Assembly (NCBI GenBank): GCA_903813345.2
Contig: CAIIXF020000012.1
Span: 12,136,932-12,200,931 of the forward strand
Source: Owenia fusiformis
Lineage: Eukaryota > Annelida > Polychaeta > Sabellida > Oweniidae
Direction of reading: 5' to 3'
Length of the DNA: 64,000 nucleotides
Shown here: piece by piece, positions 10,157 through 24,300 of the stretch
Position numbering within the stretch: position 1 is the first letter of the stretch
How the letters are laid out: the number at the start of each line of letters is the position of its first letter
Translations under genes and position numbers: made by a program
Notes under the pieces: generated by a model
What the model saw: the letters and a program-made list of their open reading frames with translations, nothing else
The model's database searches: none
Told to the model about the DNA's origin: nothing

Positions 10157-12332
10157 ACCCTTTCTTTAAAAAGAGAATTTAAATTATGAATATCTACATG
10201 TAGTTAAAATGTGTTAAAATGGATTGATTGATTGAATGGTTGAATGGGATATGTAGATAGATATTTTTATCTTGTGATTGCTAATTGTTAGGCCATTTCT
10301 TTTGAACGCGGCAATTTGATGCAAGTGCATGGTTTATCGTGCTTTTAAATGAAATAGATGCTGGTTCACTCATTGTTAACGAAAAAGACATTCGTTTTAT
10401 TTCATTCACATTTGTTTTATTTTTTCTATTTAATGAATAATAGGATGAACAACCAGCATAACTGATTTTGCCAAGACCGTGATTCCCGAATATTGAAAGT
10501 AATAAAATAAAAATCGCAATCTTACCATTATATACACATTCATTTTCCTTACGTTGTAAAATCGAGTGTTTGCAAAAGGATATTCGATCGTTTTATTTTA
10601 ATTATGCGATGAGCAATTTTACATTTATGTTTTGCAAATCGTCGCATCTTTCATTCATCCCCATTAACCCTCTACAGTTGTGCTATAATTTCAGCAAAAC
10701 AAACATTCCTTTTAAAAAAATCGAAAATGAATTTTATAGATATATGAATTAAAAATAATGCGAATGTACTAGGCAGAGACATGTCATGTTATATACACAC
10801 AGAGGCAATTATATCGTCGCGCCAATCATAAACACAGGGCAGATTTAGACTTTGTTTATCTGTTTACATAAGACTTTGGTCCAAGAATATCCGCGTATAT
10901 CCGCTTTTGATTGAACATTTCTTGAAGAATAATTTATTTTAGGTTTATTATTTGGCGTATAATATTATTATTTGCCGAAGATAACAGGATATAGTAGAAT
11001 ATTTTTTTTTCCGAATAAGATACCCGTATCTACTCCTGTTATTCGGCTAATATTATATTAGGTTACACCCGTTTAAAACCCCTTATAGGGGCAAATAAGA
11101 GGCGTGTAGAAACCTACAATATTACAGATTTTGCCCAGTGCGTAATATTATAAATGCAAAGAGTAATGAGGATGTTCGTGAGTCGCAAAGGGGTCTTATC
11201 ACACCAAATAAGAGTATGAAAAATGCGTTGTAATTTAAAATCTTAATGCATTATAATTTAAAATCTTGATAAAATTGTTTGTAACACTTTCGTGTATATT
11301 GGGGTTTCCATTCGAACAAGGTGTGTTGAGAATGGTCAGTCTGCTTTATAGCGCAGAGTATAACTCATCCGATATGACCCCCTTCTCTTGACAACGCGAT
11401 AATATAATTGTAATATTTATCATACCATATACTATCTATAGGTGATTAATTGTAATGTCATCCTCTCTCTAAACTAAACATACTAACAAATAAAATACGA
11501 ACTACATTTTTTTTAAATAAGCAACTCCCCGGCCATAAACCCAAGTAAGAGATTCTTTAGAACTACAGGTAAGTGACAACTGACAACTCATTGTCTTCAA
11601 TGGAAGATTGAGCAGCAGATTTTAACAATTCATATTTTTGCAAGTATTTTCTGGCTGTAAAAAATAAATGCATGCGAAACGCTCAATATATAATCTTCAA
11701 GAAAAGTTCAAAGAATGATATCAACATCAATTGGATATATCTCATAATAGTCGTGATTAATCCATCCATTAACAAGCTTTTACAAAATACTTTCATCATT
11801 TTCACCATCCTCCGCCAATTTCTTTACAATTTTTTATGCAAAGTTGTCAAAAATCTGAACTGCACAATCTTCCTTGGCTATTTGCAAGCAACATGTACAA
11901 TTGACCTCCCATACTATTCAATACGATATCAAATACATCTCCCAAATGATCAGCGATGTTATGTGAAGTTATTAAGGTATTAAGGCAAAAATGGGGGCAA
12001 TGTTTAAATTCTCCCAAATAATAAAAATAGTAGCCATATTTATGGATCTTTAGTTTTCCTGAAATAAACTATTACTTTGGGGGATTTTCAGAAATAAAAT
12101 CATATGAGCAAAACATATTCTAAAAGATGCAATAAATTTTTCTTTAGCTTGCCCGCAAGATCTGATTATATATTTAAAGTCAATCTAATTAGAGTAAATT
12201 TTTGAGAATTGTTGCATATGCTCATGCTATTTTCGGGTACAAAATAAAGTAGAATAAACTTCATGTATGAACCACCAATAAAAATAAGATAGAGCCTCTA
12301 TTATAATCATTATAATAGTGTCGTTTTTTCTC

Positions 12333-12334
12333 AG
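12333..12334 (+). other. Splice acceptor upstream of the dehydrogenase ATG
   Basis: TCGTTTTTTCTCAG ends at 12333, an excellent acceptor, 24 bases before the ATG at 12357. It implies a non-coding first exon upstream; the donor at 11569 (CTACAG/GTAAGTG) is the best candidate seen. Confidence 0.4.
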
Positions 12335-12356
12335 TTTAAGAGATTTGAACGCAACG

Positions 12357-15300
12357 ATGCCTGCTTTTGTCTTTCTTATGAGCTACTTATATATCGCAAC
12401 TTGTAATGCTGGTGATGGTGTCTCCTTCAAAAACTATATGAACAAGATATGTGGGTCTGAGTATTATAGAATGGAAGACTTCAGCGACGTAATGAACATG
12501 TGCAAGTCTGTAAGTAAACTGTATTTCCAATCAAACGTCATGTTCCATATCGTATGCCTCGATCACACAAGCTCAGATTCATCGGCCGGCGCCCGCTCGA
12601 TTGAGTATTTTGTTCAGAATTGCATTTCATTTTTGAACAAAATACTCAATCGTGCGGGCGCCGCCGGTGAATCGCACTTTATATGAGCCTTATTTTACAA
12701 GTAGTCACGTCCCTTCATATCAAATTCATAAGACATTATAAAGTATTTTTAACATCAAAATAATTCGAATGATAATTTTACAGAATTCAACCAGAAACAT
12801 TGTTATCACGGAATCTGTCTTTGTTGATTTTATATGGGACATTTGAGGGATTTTCAGGAAGAATCAATGTTAAAATATTCATATAGAAGAACATGTAAAT
12901 AAAGTTATAAACTGACGTATCACGTGGCTGTATTCTAGGTTAAAAACAAGTATCGTGATAGATATGACAATGTTAGTAAATGGAAGTGTAAATATTTTGT
13001 CAAAAGTGGCGAGGATTATGTCATGAAGGTAAATATGTTTATTTCATAATACTAGCAGACTAATAATGCATTGTACTAACTCAATCATTGCCTTGTATGG
13101 TATAATACAATAATGCAATAATACAATGATTGTGTGTTTCCAATTGTGTAGCAGATTGCAAATGTAAGAAAAAATTATGTAATTGCACTAATGAGCAATT
13201 TATGATCGCGCCATTCAATTAGGTTACAGGGAACATGAACATTCAAGAACATGCAGTGGAACATTCAATCAAATTGAAGAAATTACGATAACAAGCTTCA
13301 AAGATATTTCGGGAACTGATAATTGATGATAATTTGACTATTTGGAAATCTATTTCAGGTGAAGGTTGAATCTAAACCTGCCAATTTCATCCACATTTTG
13401 GTAGACCAAAAGGGCAACTTAGTAAATCTACAGAATGGTTCCTTCACAAGGAATGACTGCGTTCAATTGAGTGGTATGTATATAATGTATTTATCCCCTT
13501 CAAATAGGAAGTCTACCTTATCATGACACTGTATACGTAATTAAATAGTCCAAATTTGCTATGTTAATGGAATATGTATAAACTCCTTAAAGATGAAGTC
13601 TATCAGATCTGATGTCCTATTCTCAATAGTAATTCATATGATTTTTTAACATACGTGTAAATACATTTATTAGAGCCAATAAAAAGTTCTTAAAGAGCAA
13701 GCCCAATTTTCTTTTTAAGAACCCATATTCTTACTATTGAAAATGGATTCTAGCAATACTATCAAACGTGAATCTACTTGTTGAGACTCGATTAACTTGA
13801 GTTCTTCTGAGATAATCAGGATTGATCAGCAAGGGAGCATTGACTCAACATGGGGATACAATTGACTTAAAAGCTGCATATCATCACGCATGCTTATATT
13901 ACCCTATTATAGGACTATATACAAAATCCTCATTATCTCAGAAGAACTCAAGTTTATTGAGTCTCAACAAATGGATTCGTTTGGGAGTGTGTTGCAAGAA
14001 TCCATTTACCATAGATGATGCAACGAGGTTGGAAAGATTTGGAGATGCATAAAATACATCAGACATTATCAGTCTTTTGACGTTTTAAATTGTGAATATC
14101 ATAACATGTCTGACATCCCTCCAAATGTGTGCTAATCCTATCTCCCTCGGAAATAGTTATGGTTTATTTCAACTGTAAATAAACTAAAATAGTGGCCGAA
14201 ACTACATCTAACATATTGTCCGATGGTGAAGTTGTTGTACAAGTTTGTACGCTGGTGATTTCTTTTGTTAGAGCATTGGGAGCATTACGGTAACACTGTG
14301 GGTGGAACACGTTACTCTCCATTAGATGAAATAAATGTCAACAATGTCAGAAATCTAACATTAGCTTGGACATTCCGATATGGACCCAGCCCCTGGCGGT
14401 ATGAAGTCGATAACAAGCACAAAGATCAAGAGGCTCCGATTATGGTGGAAGACGGCTCTGAAGAAAGTAATGTAAAATATTTCCATATGGTCGTAAAACT
14501 TCTTGAAAAACTGCTTGACTGAGGCTACACCTATAACTATAACAATTATATATAGGCCATATTCGTATTTGCCGTAACTGATTTCACTAGGACCTTCAAG
14601 TTGAATCATTATGAATAGATCAGAACTTTTATAGCATTAAGAACATGTAAGGTGTAAACATGCTGCATATCTACAAATGTTGATGTCTTCTCACCAATGA
14701 TCGGAATATTATTTAAAGAATAAAGTTTAAACTCGTTCATCATACAATTATATAATTTAGGGAATGATCTACTTATATTATGTACTCCTTGGCGATCAAT
14801 CGTTGCACTTAATCCGACAACTGGCGTCGAAGTTTGGAGAAATAATGATGGGGTATCAATTCTTAGGTGTGTGGAATACATCACTTTAATGGCTTTAAAC
14901 GTTGAATTTTAATGACACCTGATCGTTTTAATAAATAAAAATTGCCATTGATTTCCAATTTACCATTTAACGTTGGCAATTCTATGTCCTGTATTTACTT
15001 GATTGGTTGAAATAATATTGAACATTCAAAAAAATCATTTTCAATTTACCATTGATTTCAATTTACCATTTGTTTCTGATTTACCACTGATTTCAATTAA
15101 CCATTGATTTCCAATTTACCATTGATTTTTCACATTTTGATAGTCTGGTCAGGAAAAATTAATCTTTTTTTATAATTCACAACACTTTTCATTTCCGAGT
15201 TATCAGTCCGTTAGCATCCATTAAGATTTTGGGGATCCTCGGAAATATTCTGCTAAACGAGCGTCTTCTTTAGGCTCACCAAAATCCTAGCGCTCCTAGG

Positions 15301-18300
15301 ATAGACTTCTTCTTGACTGATCTTTCATACCAATCATGGCATTTCTATTAACATATTTATCTTAAGTAACGTCTCTGGAACCACATGTCGGGGTGTTTCA
15401 TCTTGGGTGGACCCGTTAAAGCCACGTGGCACATTGTGTAAACGCAGCATATATCTCACCTCAGTAGATGTAAGACTCTTCGCAGTTGATGCAGCCACTG
15501 GAAAAATCTGCTCGGACTTTGGGAACAAGGTAAGTTGACATCTGACATACATTCAATCATGTAGTCTGGGTTAAAATTGAAAGACTAGAGCATATATCTT
15601 TTGCAATTCATTTGAATCAGTTTAGAATTCGTAAATATGAAATTGGTTTATCTATATGAAGAATAAATTATAAAATGGTATACAAAGTAGCTTACGTGCA
15701 AAATATTGACATCGAAATGTCAATACTTAGGTGCGAATTGTACGACATTTAAGGATATGTTATGACAATATGTATGAACATGTATGCTAATACTTCGAGG
15801 AACATTTTGCTTTAGGGTTTTGTCAGTCTTGCAGTAGCAACCCCAGATGCACGTTTTGAATGTATTGAATATCTTCAACCGCCTGCTGTTGTGAGAGACG
15901 TATTAATTCTTGGACAAGGTATGACTGAACCATCCTTCAAGATCGAGTATTCACTTTTCCAGCTCATATTGACATGGAATAGATTGGAATACTCTTGGTA
16001 CAATGATGTGAGTGGCCCCAATTGGCCCAAATATACTATAAATTAACTAGAAAAACAGCAACTCCACGGAGTAGCAAATCCCACCGAACGGCAGTTGAGT
16101 TACTAAAGATTACGAAAATGAAAATGAAAAATAGCAGCCATTCTAAAGATCAGCCGCTATCTTAAAAAAATTTTCTCGAACAGAGCTACTGTGCTTCTAG
16201 GCATCAGCATATAAAATTTGAACCAAATCTGTTCACTGATATTTGAGTTATCAAAGATTACGTTTTTTACGAAAAATGGCGTCCATTTTGAAATTCAGCC
16301 GCCATCTTGAAAATTCTTTCTCGAACAGATCTCCTTTGTCCCTAGGCATCATCATATAAAATTTGAGCCAAATCCGTTCACTGGTATTTGAGTTATCAAA
16401 GATTACATTTTTTTACGAAAAATGGCTGCCATTTTGAATATCAAGCCGCCATTTTGACAATCAGTGGCCATCTTGAAAATCTCATCTTGAGCAAAGCTCC
16501 TTTGTCCCTAGGCATAAGCATATAAAATTTGAACTAAATCTGTCAACTAGTATTTGAGTTATTAAAGATTACATTTTTACGAAAAATGGCGGCCATTTTG
16601 AATTAAGCGGCCATATTGAAAATTCCTTCTCGAGCAGAGGTCCTACACCCATAAGGCATAATCCTATAAAATTTGAATCAAATCCGTGAAACGGTATTTG
16701 AGTTATCACCCGGACAAACAGACGGACGGACGGACGGATCGACGGACGAACGGACGGACGGACGGACGGATGGCTTTCCTATATCCCTCTCGAACTTCGT
16801 TCGGTGGGATAACCAGAACATTATTTAACTTGTAGGATAGTGTTAATTTCCAGACAACGTACGACTGGCCCCATTGACCATGATAAGATATAGATTAACC
16901 AGAACCGTGTTTAAGTTAGAGGATAGTGTAAATTTTCGGACAAAGGTACGACTGGCCCCATTGATAAAGATAAACTGTACATTAGTCCAAACCTTATTTA
17001 ACTTATAGTGAGTGAAAGATGGTTATTCATCGTGTATCGATTTGATTGACCCGACCCGGTTGATCCAAAATGAGCCAAAGATTGACAAAAACGTATGCAA
17101 TTGTTAAGATAGAATTTTAATTTTCAAGGTGTGGTTTTCCCCAACTGTTCCAGTTCCATCGCTAGTCCATCGCTTTTGTTGCATTGACGCAAGTTTACGA
17201 AAAAGTAACATTAGTAGATAACAAAGGTTCCTCCCCTTTGTTACTTTAATATTGCATCAACGTTATTAGTTGGGGCTCAATGAAACATACATCTCAAGGT
17301 TATGTACATGTATTGTGTGTATTATTGAAGCTATTTGGGACGGTTGTGGGACTAATACACCTAAAGGGGTTGTACCGGCATTCGATGCAAGGACTGGAGA
17401 ATTTATGTGGAAATTTATGATTGTTCCCGAGGACCCATATGATCCAGCTATGAAAACGTACAGAAATGGCACAGAAGCGGTTGGAGCAGGCAACGCATGG
17501 GCTACCATGAGTGGGGACGACGACCTAGGTATGATAAAGTGCCACACATTTACATAGTTTTCTCTCCCCCCCCCCCTTTTTTCTTATATTCATGCTATTT
17601 TTGCAATTATTAGGTTTGGTTTACGTCCCTACAAGTTCAGCTAGTCTGGATTTGTTAGGAATATATAGAATTGGTGACGGCCACTATTGCGATTCAGTGG
17701 TTGCTTTAAATGTCAGTGATGGGAAAGTCGTCTGGTTCAGGCAATTAATACACCATGATGTTTTTGACTATGTAAGCTATATGTTCGCACGATTTTAGAA
17801 TTATTTATCGATATAACACCTATAGCTTATAATTATAATAATTTAGTCACACAACCGGAAGCAATATCGCGTAGTCAAAAGGCTACGATGTGTGGCCTTT
17901 CTGGTTTACTTCAAATTGAATTTTAACATAATTTATCGCGTCCTAGTGGAAACATCATACAGCTATTTTATAAAACTGTGCATATGAATCTGATCACCTC
18001 TGAGACCAGCCAAACGTATTCCGGTTAGCAGATATTCACATTTCAAGGTTTATTACAAATGTGAGTCACAAAGAAAAGAAAATGTGTTCACAATGAGAGG
18101 TGTTCGGATATAAGAACTGTATTAAAGACATGGCCCGTTTGGAAATATAGTTTAATCATTCAGATATTACTAGTACTTTTCATTATATTGTTTGTTTTTC
18201 ACAAGGATATAAACGCTCAACCTGTTGTTGGTGAAATAACACGTGATGGCAAGAAAAGGAAAGTCGTCCTGCAGGTAACATAAGAGGAGGGAAACCCACA

Positions 18301-21300
18301 GAGCTTAAAAATGACATAATATATATAATTACGTCTCTTACTTACCAACTTCGTTTGTCCGAATTTTGTTTGTCCTAGTTTCCGAATGCCACATGCCGTT
18401 GTAATGTTTTAAGCGATATTAGCATATTCCGTACATCTTTCTTGATTTTTATGTAAAATTACAAGCTATGATATTTGTTAACACGCAGAAACATAATATT
18501 ATTCGAAGTGTTTTGAAAAAATTTTGAAACCGGACATATATGGACATATATGTATTCTCTGAATCCCGGGGTCTCCTCCCGTCTCAGGTAACATGGAATA
18601 TGTACTGGTATAGATCATTCCTAGCACTGCACTGTTTGTTTACGTGTGGAATATGATATGGCATTCGTTAAAAACGATGACCTTATCCTACGAAAATGGA
18701 GACTGTGCTTCACAGCAAGTTCGAAGGGTGATACTGTATTGCGCATACTTAATAGGGGAATTTATTAGCTCTTCCTATATACACAACAAATACTTTATTA
18801 ATCGATCAGAAGTAAAAAGCCTTTTTGCGATTAAACCTCCTTTGTTTCATTTAGTAAAACGTGAACAATGTTTGAAAAGTTGTTGTAACTTTTTGAAATC
18901 ATGATGGTCGGAGTCGGTGCTGTAGTATACCCATGACGAACACGGTTTTAGCAGTTTGATCCAACACTTTCAATGATACGTAAGCCATGCATATAAAACA
19001 AAAAATATAAACAGCTTCAGCTTTTTTGATAAGTACTTGTTGAACTCTATGTACTTTAGGGCACTAAAATGGGATTCCTGTATGTATTAGACGCCAAAAC
19101 TGGCGAACCTGTATTCGACATCGAAGAACAACCAGTCCCAACTTTTTCTGAAGTATGTATTAAATGTTATCATTGGGCAAATTACAAGTGCATGTGTATT
19201 TGTTAAAATTAAAATTGTTGTAAATTAAATGTATATAAAATTACTTATTTATTCCAGTAAACTTGGAATAATGTTTTGAATAACTTGAAACTGTGATTAT
19301 ATCCAGCTGCCTGGTGAGATATTGAGCCCAACGCAACCTTTCCCTATGGATGATTTCCTGAAGTTGACAAAGACCTCAATTGACTTACGATCTGGTAAGG
19401 ATCTGTGGGGAAGAACGAGTGACCAAGAACAAGCTTGTGTTGACTTTATAAATAGTAGTGGAATCGATCCCATTGGAAAGGTATACGGTATATCTTTATT
19501 TTTATTAGCGAAAAATTGCCATAATGACAGATCGATGTCTAAAACTCGGATATAAAAAGTGTTTATAGTAATATTATATTGATAATATTTTAGAATTAAA
19601 ATTAACATTTGCGATGTATGAAATTGCTTAAAAATCACATTTTATGTTTTCACAGAGTAAAAAATAAGCTGGTTTTATTTATTTCTTTTGAATATAGACC
19701 ATAGTATAGTGAATACACTTTCAAACAAGCCTTATTAAAAGGTAATCGAAATTTATTGACTGAGATACAATGTTACCAATGCCATATTGTGGTGCACGAC
19801 TGCCGGCGATTCACGTTTCGATCCATAATTTGAGTAAAGAAAGTGATTTTTCAAAAACTAGTGGTCATATATCCATGAAATCTTTTTTAGGAGATCCTGA
19901 ACTTGTCCATCAGATGTCTGCAAAACAATATATAGGGGTTATGCACTGGGAGGTTTTGGATACAGGGAATATCCCGTGGGATATACAATATATCTTCCCG
20001 AGGGACCGAAGGGACCGAGGGAAGATGTATTGTATATCCCAAGGGATATTCCATGTATCCAAACCGACCGTGCATAACTGGTGTATCTCATACTTGAGTG
20101 CGTTTAGGGTAGACATAACCTTTTCCACCTTTTTCAGATGACAAGATATTTATATTGAACATTTTCGTAATATTCTTTTTGTTCAATACAATGAAATTGT
20201 AACATTTAAACTTAAAAAATTTTAATTTTAAAATTAAAAAATTAAAACTTTTGATATTTAAACTTTTTTAAACTTTTGAAAAATTCCCGGGAGCGGGATG
20301 GATATATTATATCTGCCCGCATTTGGCCTGGAGCGGGACATATACAATATATCCTGCCCGCTCCTCAGATACGATATATATTCCCGGGTGATATCTACCC
20401 CAAACCCACTCAAGTATGAGATACAACATTTTATCCTACACTTAGTGTACTAAATGTATAATAACATTAACATAAAAAAATTATTTTGAGATTTATTGGC
20501 AAAATGAATAACCGGAGGATATCGTGATGATGTACTCCAGGCGGAGGATATCGTGACGATATACTCCGGAAAACCCAATATGCGGAGGATATTGTGACGA
20601 TATACTCCGCTTGTTGATTTCACGCCAAATTGACTCTATTTGGCAACGAATTCATTTTGCAATGATATTATACATTTAGTACACTCCTTGAAAGTGTATG
20701 ATAATAACAACATCCTATGATTTTTTCAGAATATCATTTTAAACTACTCAGTGATATTGATGTATGCACTCGTTCGCTTTGCTCTCGTGCATCATAGGAT
20801 CATAGGATATCCCATTATTATCCCATGGTTACAAGGATATATGTGGATCAAGATATCGTATTTTAGCAAACCATTCCCAAACCATCGAATATCTTACTGA
20901 AATCATATTTTGTCGATGGGGGAAAATGTAATCCCTTGCTCATTTGGGCTGTTTTTGTCACACCCTGTATTTGTAAAAAGGTGCTATCGTTTCTAAGAGA
21001 GTCTGCACAAAGACAATCATATACCTGTCCAACTATTTCGCCCTCAGGAACAACCTAGATACTTTTACTGGGTACTTTGATACTTTATAGCTGCCGAGCA
21101 TGACATATCGAAGGTGACTTATCGCAATTTATATTTTTCCGTTATTAAAGCTTTTTAAAGGTATGCTTACCATGTACAATCACTTTAATATTTTTTAAAT
21201 CGTTTTCATTTTGCGGAGGAGTCAATCCGCCCCGCCCCCCCCCCCCCCTTATCCGTTCTTTTTATGAAAAAAAAATCATTGCAAGAGTATTTCACATTCG

Positions 21301-24300
21301 CTAATTAATTGCAGATATTCACAGCGACCCTAATTAGTCGACCCACAATAATGATCCCTGGGGTATTAGGAGGTATGAATATGGGAGGTAGCGTGGCTTT
21401 GGACCCTACAAGAAGTATCGCCGTAGCAGCAACGCAAAATTTTATTATGAGTAAGTACATAATAATTATATAGTTTTGTTTTAACGTCACTTAGGGAGGG
21501 CTAATATTTCTACAGCTGTATATGATGTCAAATGAAAAAGCTACTCCCCCCCCTAGCAAATTTCGCATTCCATCTGGTTTTCCTATTGTCCTTTGCGTTC
21601 AATAAGTACTATTGAATGAATGATAGTGGAGTCAGATCTTTTTTAGGAAAGCAACAAACTTAGCACAGGTTTAGAAACATATGATCTGAGTGAGAAATGA
21701 TTTCGTCATGGATTTATTTTAGCCTCTGACCCCTAACCCTATGAGGATTTAGTCCTCATATTCATGAAATACACAGTACTTGACGTTCCATATTTGGCCC
21801 TTTAAACAATGATCTTGCTAGATAATTGGTTTGAAATGTATTTTCCTCATAAATACTGCTTCTAAAATGAGTTTTACACAATATCAAGGTTCAGAGCAGT
21901 CACAAAATGAAGTCATCTAAAGACAAATACTTTAAAACCATTTTTATATTTTTATAATTTAGCCCCACTAAGAGGCTAAAAATCCACGAAGACCACCCTG
22001 AATCACTTGCCCCGAAATCATTTTTCACCCAGATCAAGTGTTTCTACAACTGTGGCAAGTTTGTTGCTTTCCTGAAAAAGATAAACTATCAAGGGGTTAT
22101 TTCTGGATTTCTGACTCCGCTATAATGTGATAATATACGGTAAGATTGTCAGAAGTCTGGAACCACGGAAAACATGACCAGGTCAAAAGTTGCAATGATG
22201 CACAACCGAAAAGTGTGATATACAGGCTGTGTTTAATGGGGCTGTTCCCCCTCAACAGCATAAACTACGGGCCCGTAGCTAGGCTATGTCAAGGGGGTCA
22301 CTGTTTTAAAGACTTCCAAAGACTTGAAAAGTGTCCAGAATGGTGAAAAACTGCATGAGAAATAGATGATTACCCTAGATGACCAAGGTCAGGTGTTTGT
22401 AAATATTTGTGTACGTCATTTGACACCACAAAAATGTTACTGACCATCATATCCACTCCGTGCAACCGGGTTTGTGTAAAAAAACGGGTGACCGGGTACC
22501 CTACCTTCCTACCAGGGTTAGGAATTTGATTTTTTTTCATTTTATGCCTCAAAACGCCCAACTGACATCCCAATCAACGTACCAGTGACACAACCAATCA
22601 AGCAAACAATCAAACAAGCAACAAAATTTATTTACCAGTAAATCAACCGGCAAAACGACAAACAAAATTAATATAATGCCAATCAGTGAGGCAATAAATC
22701 AAGCAACTAACTAACTATCTAACGTTGTATTGTACATCGTACACTAATTAACAGATAAAAAAGGCAAATAACGTTTCAATTTACGCGTACGTAAATCTTC
22801 CAGATTTGTTTAATATCTAGTAGAAATCGCCATCATAGAAAACAATCATCGATATCCTGTCAATCACTCAGACAATAAATCAAGCAACTAACGTCATCTT
22901 ACAGGTTCTTGGAAAAATGATAACGTAAAAATATTGAAGGGAACTCTACAAATGTGCAACTTTGAAAGTTGGTAACCCTGCAAGGAACGTTAAGTACCCG
23001 GTTACCCGGTCACCCTGTTTTTTACACAATCCCCCGTGCAACCCACTTAATAGCCTTTATGAAGGAAAGAGACACGGCAACCGCAAAGCTTTATCTTGAC
23101 AAAGAGTACATACCAGCAATACCCGAAATTCTTTACAAGGCAATAGATTGGAAGATAACAGTGGACGTGCCTTGGTGTTCAATAAATTTGATCTAATATT
23201 TGACCGATGAATATATTTTTCCTTTTTATCGTACCCAACAAAAGGTACGATATTGTAGTCAGCTTGACGGGTGGGCGGCGGGCGGGCGGGCGGCGGGCGG
23301 CGTCTCACTTTTCAGCTTGTCTACAGGTTTCCAGCCAAACCATTTGAGGGATTCATCTGAAATTTTCAGGGATGTTTCTACATATCAACGTCAAGAACTG
23401 ATTAGTTTTGGGCATTCTGGGTAAATCTAACGGTGGCCATTTTGGATTTTCCGTCCTAAAATCTTCACTTTCAAGACTTGTCTACAGGTTTCCGGCCAAA
23501 CCATTTGAGGGATTCATCTGAAATTTTCAGGGATGTTTCTACATATCAACGTCAACAACTGATTAGTTTTTGGGCATTCTGGGTAAATCTTAAGGTGGCC
23601 ATTTTGGATTTTCCGTCCTAAAATCTTCACTTTCAAGACTTGTCTACAGGTTTCCAGCCAAACCGTTCAAATTTTTACATATGTTACACAGTGATAAGTT
23701 CTAGAGCTGATTAACTTTTCTGCGGCCATCTTGCTTTCTTGGTCAACAAGACCACAATGCTGTGTTTTAGGTACGATATTGTTCACGTCTGTGCCTTGTT
23801 CTTTTTAAGTGCGCCAGTTGTTTCCCAACACTCAACACTCCCAGCATGGTGTCATTTGATCGATTTCAAAGATGATATTGGTGTACCATATACTATGTGC
23901 ATTGGTGCCTTTACAACGAAAGAACATTGTTATGAACCACCGTGGTCTATGTTACACGCTGTGGACTTAGCAAACGGGCGGAAGCTTTGGAGTATTCCTC
24001 ATGGATCTACTTCAAACGTTCCAGAATCAACTGAAAAGGAAGGAGCAAAGTGAGTGTATATTCGCTAGAAAATATTCCACCTATCGGTGAAACAATATCA
24101 TACAAACTATGAACTTACATAGAACTATCATACAAACTGTTTTAAGAGGTTTCCAGCGAACATGCTGTCATTTGGTGTTAATTTGAGATGGTTATCATAT
24201 GCAATAAAGCTATTAAAGCAACAGGGTCCAGGATAGCCTATTGATATTACGATTGAAAACCCTTGTTATTGAAAGGTTATGTAAACATAGTGAGTCAAAA

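Larger units (their letters stand above)
8789..12332. other. Intergenic region between the solute-binding-protein and dehydrogenase genes
   Basis: Apart from the TIR element, the histone-type stem-loops and palindromic AT-rich repeats near 10920-11070 (PolyT/CCGAATA motifs also seen near 6830-7075), no gene is supported. The missing last exon of the upstream gene may be here. A CAG/GTAAGT donor at 11568/11569, with an acceptor at 12333, could mark a 5' UTR exon of the next gene. Confidence 0.4.

Noticed and set aside
12318-12686. A 122-residue uninterrupted small secreted protein
   Set aside because: The frame after 12509 runs through a strong donor (TCT/GTAAGT) into a hairpin repeat; the exon model fits the PQQ dehydrogenase.
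14472-14522. Donor at 14472 (AAT/GTAAAA) for dehydrogenase exon 4
   Set aside because: It leaves phase 0, which puts exon 14761 out of frame; the donor at 14467 (AAA/GTAATG) gives the right phase and an unbroken protein.
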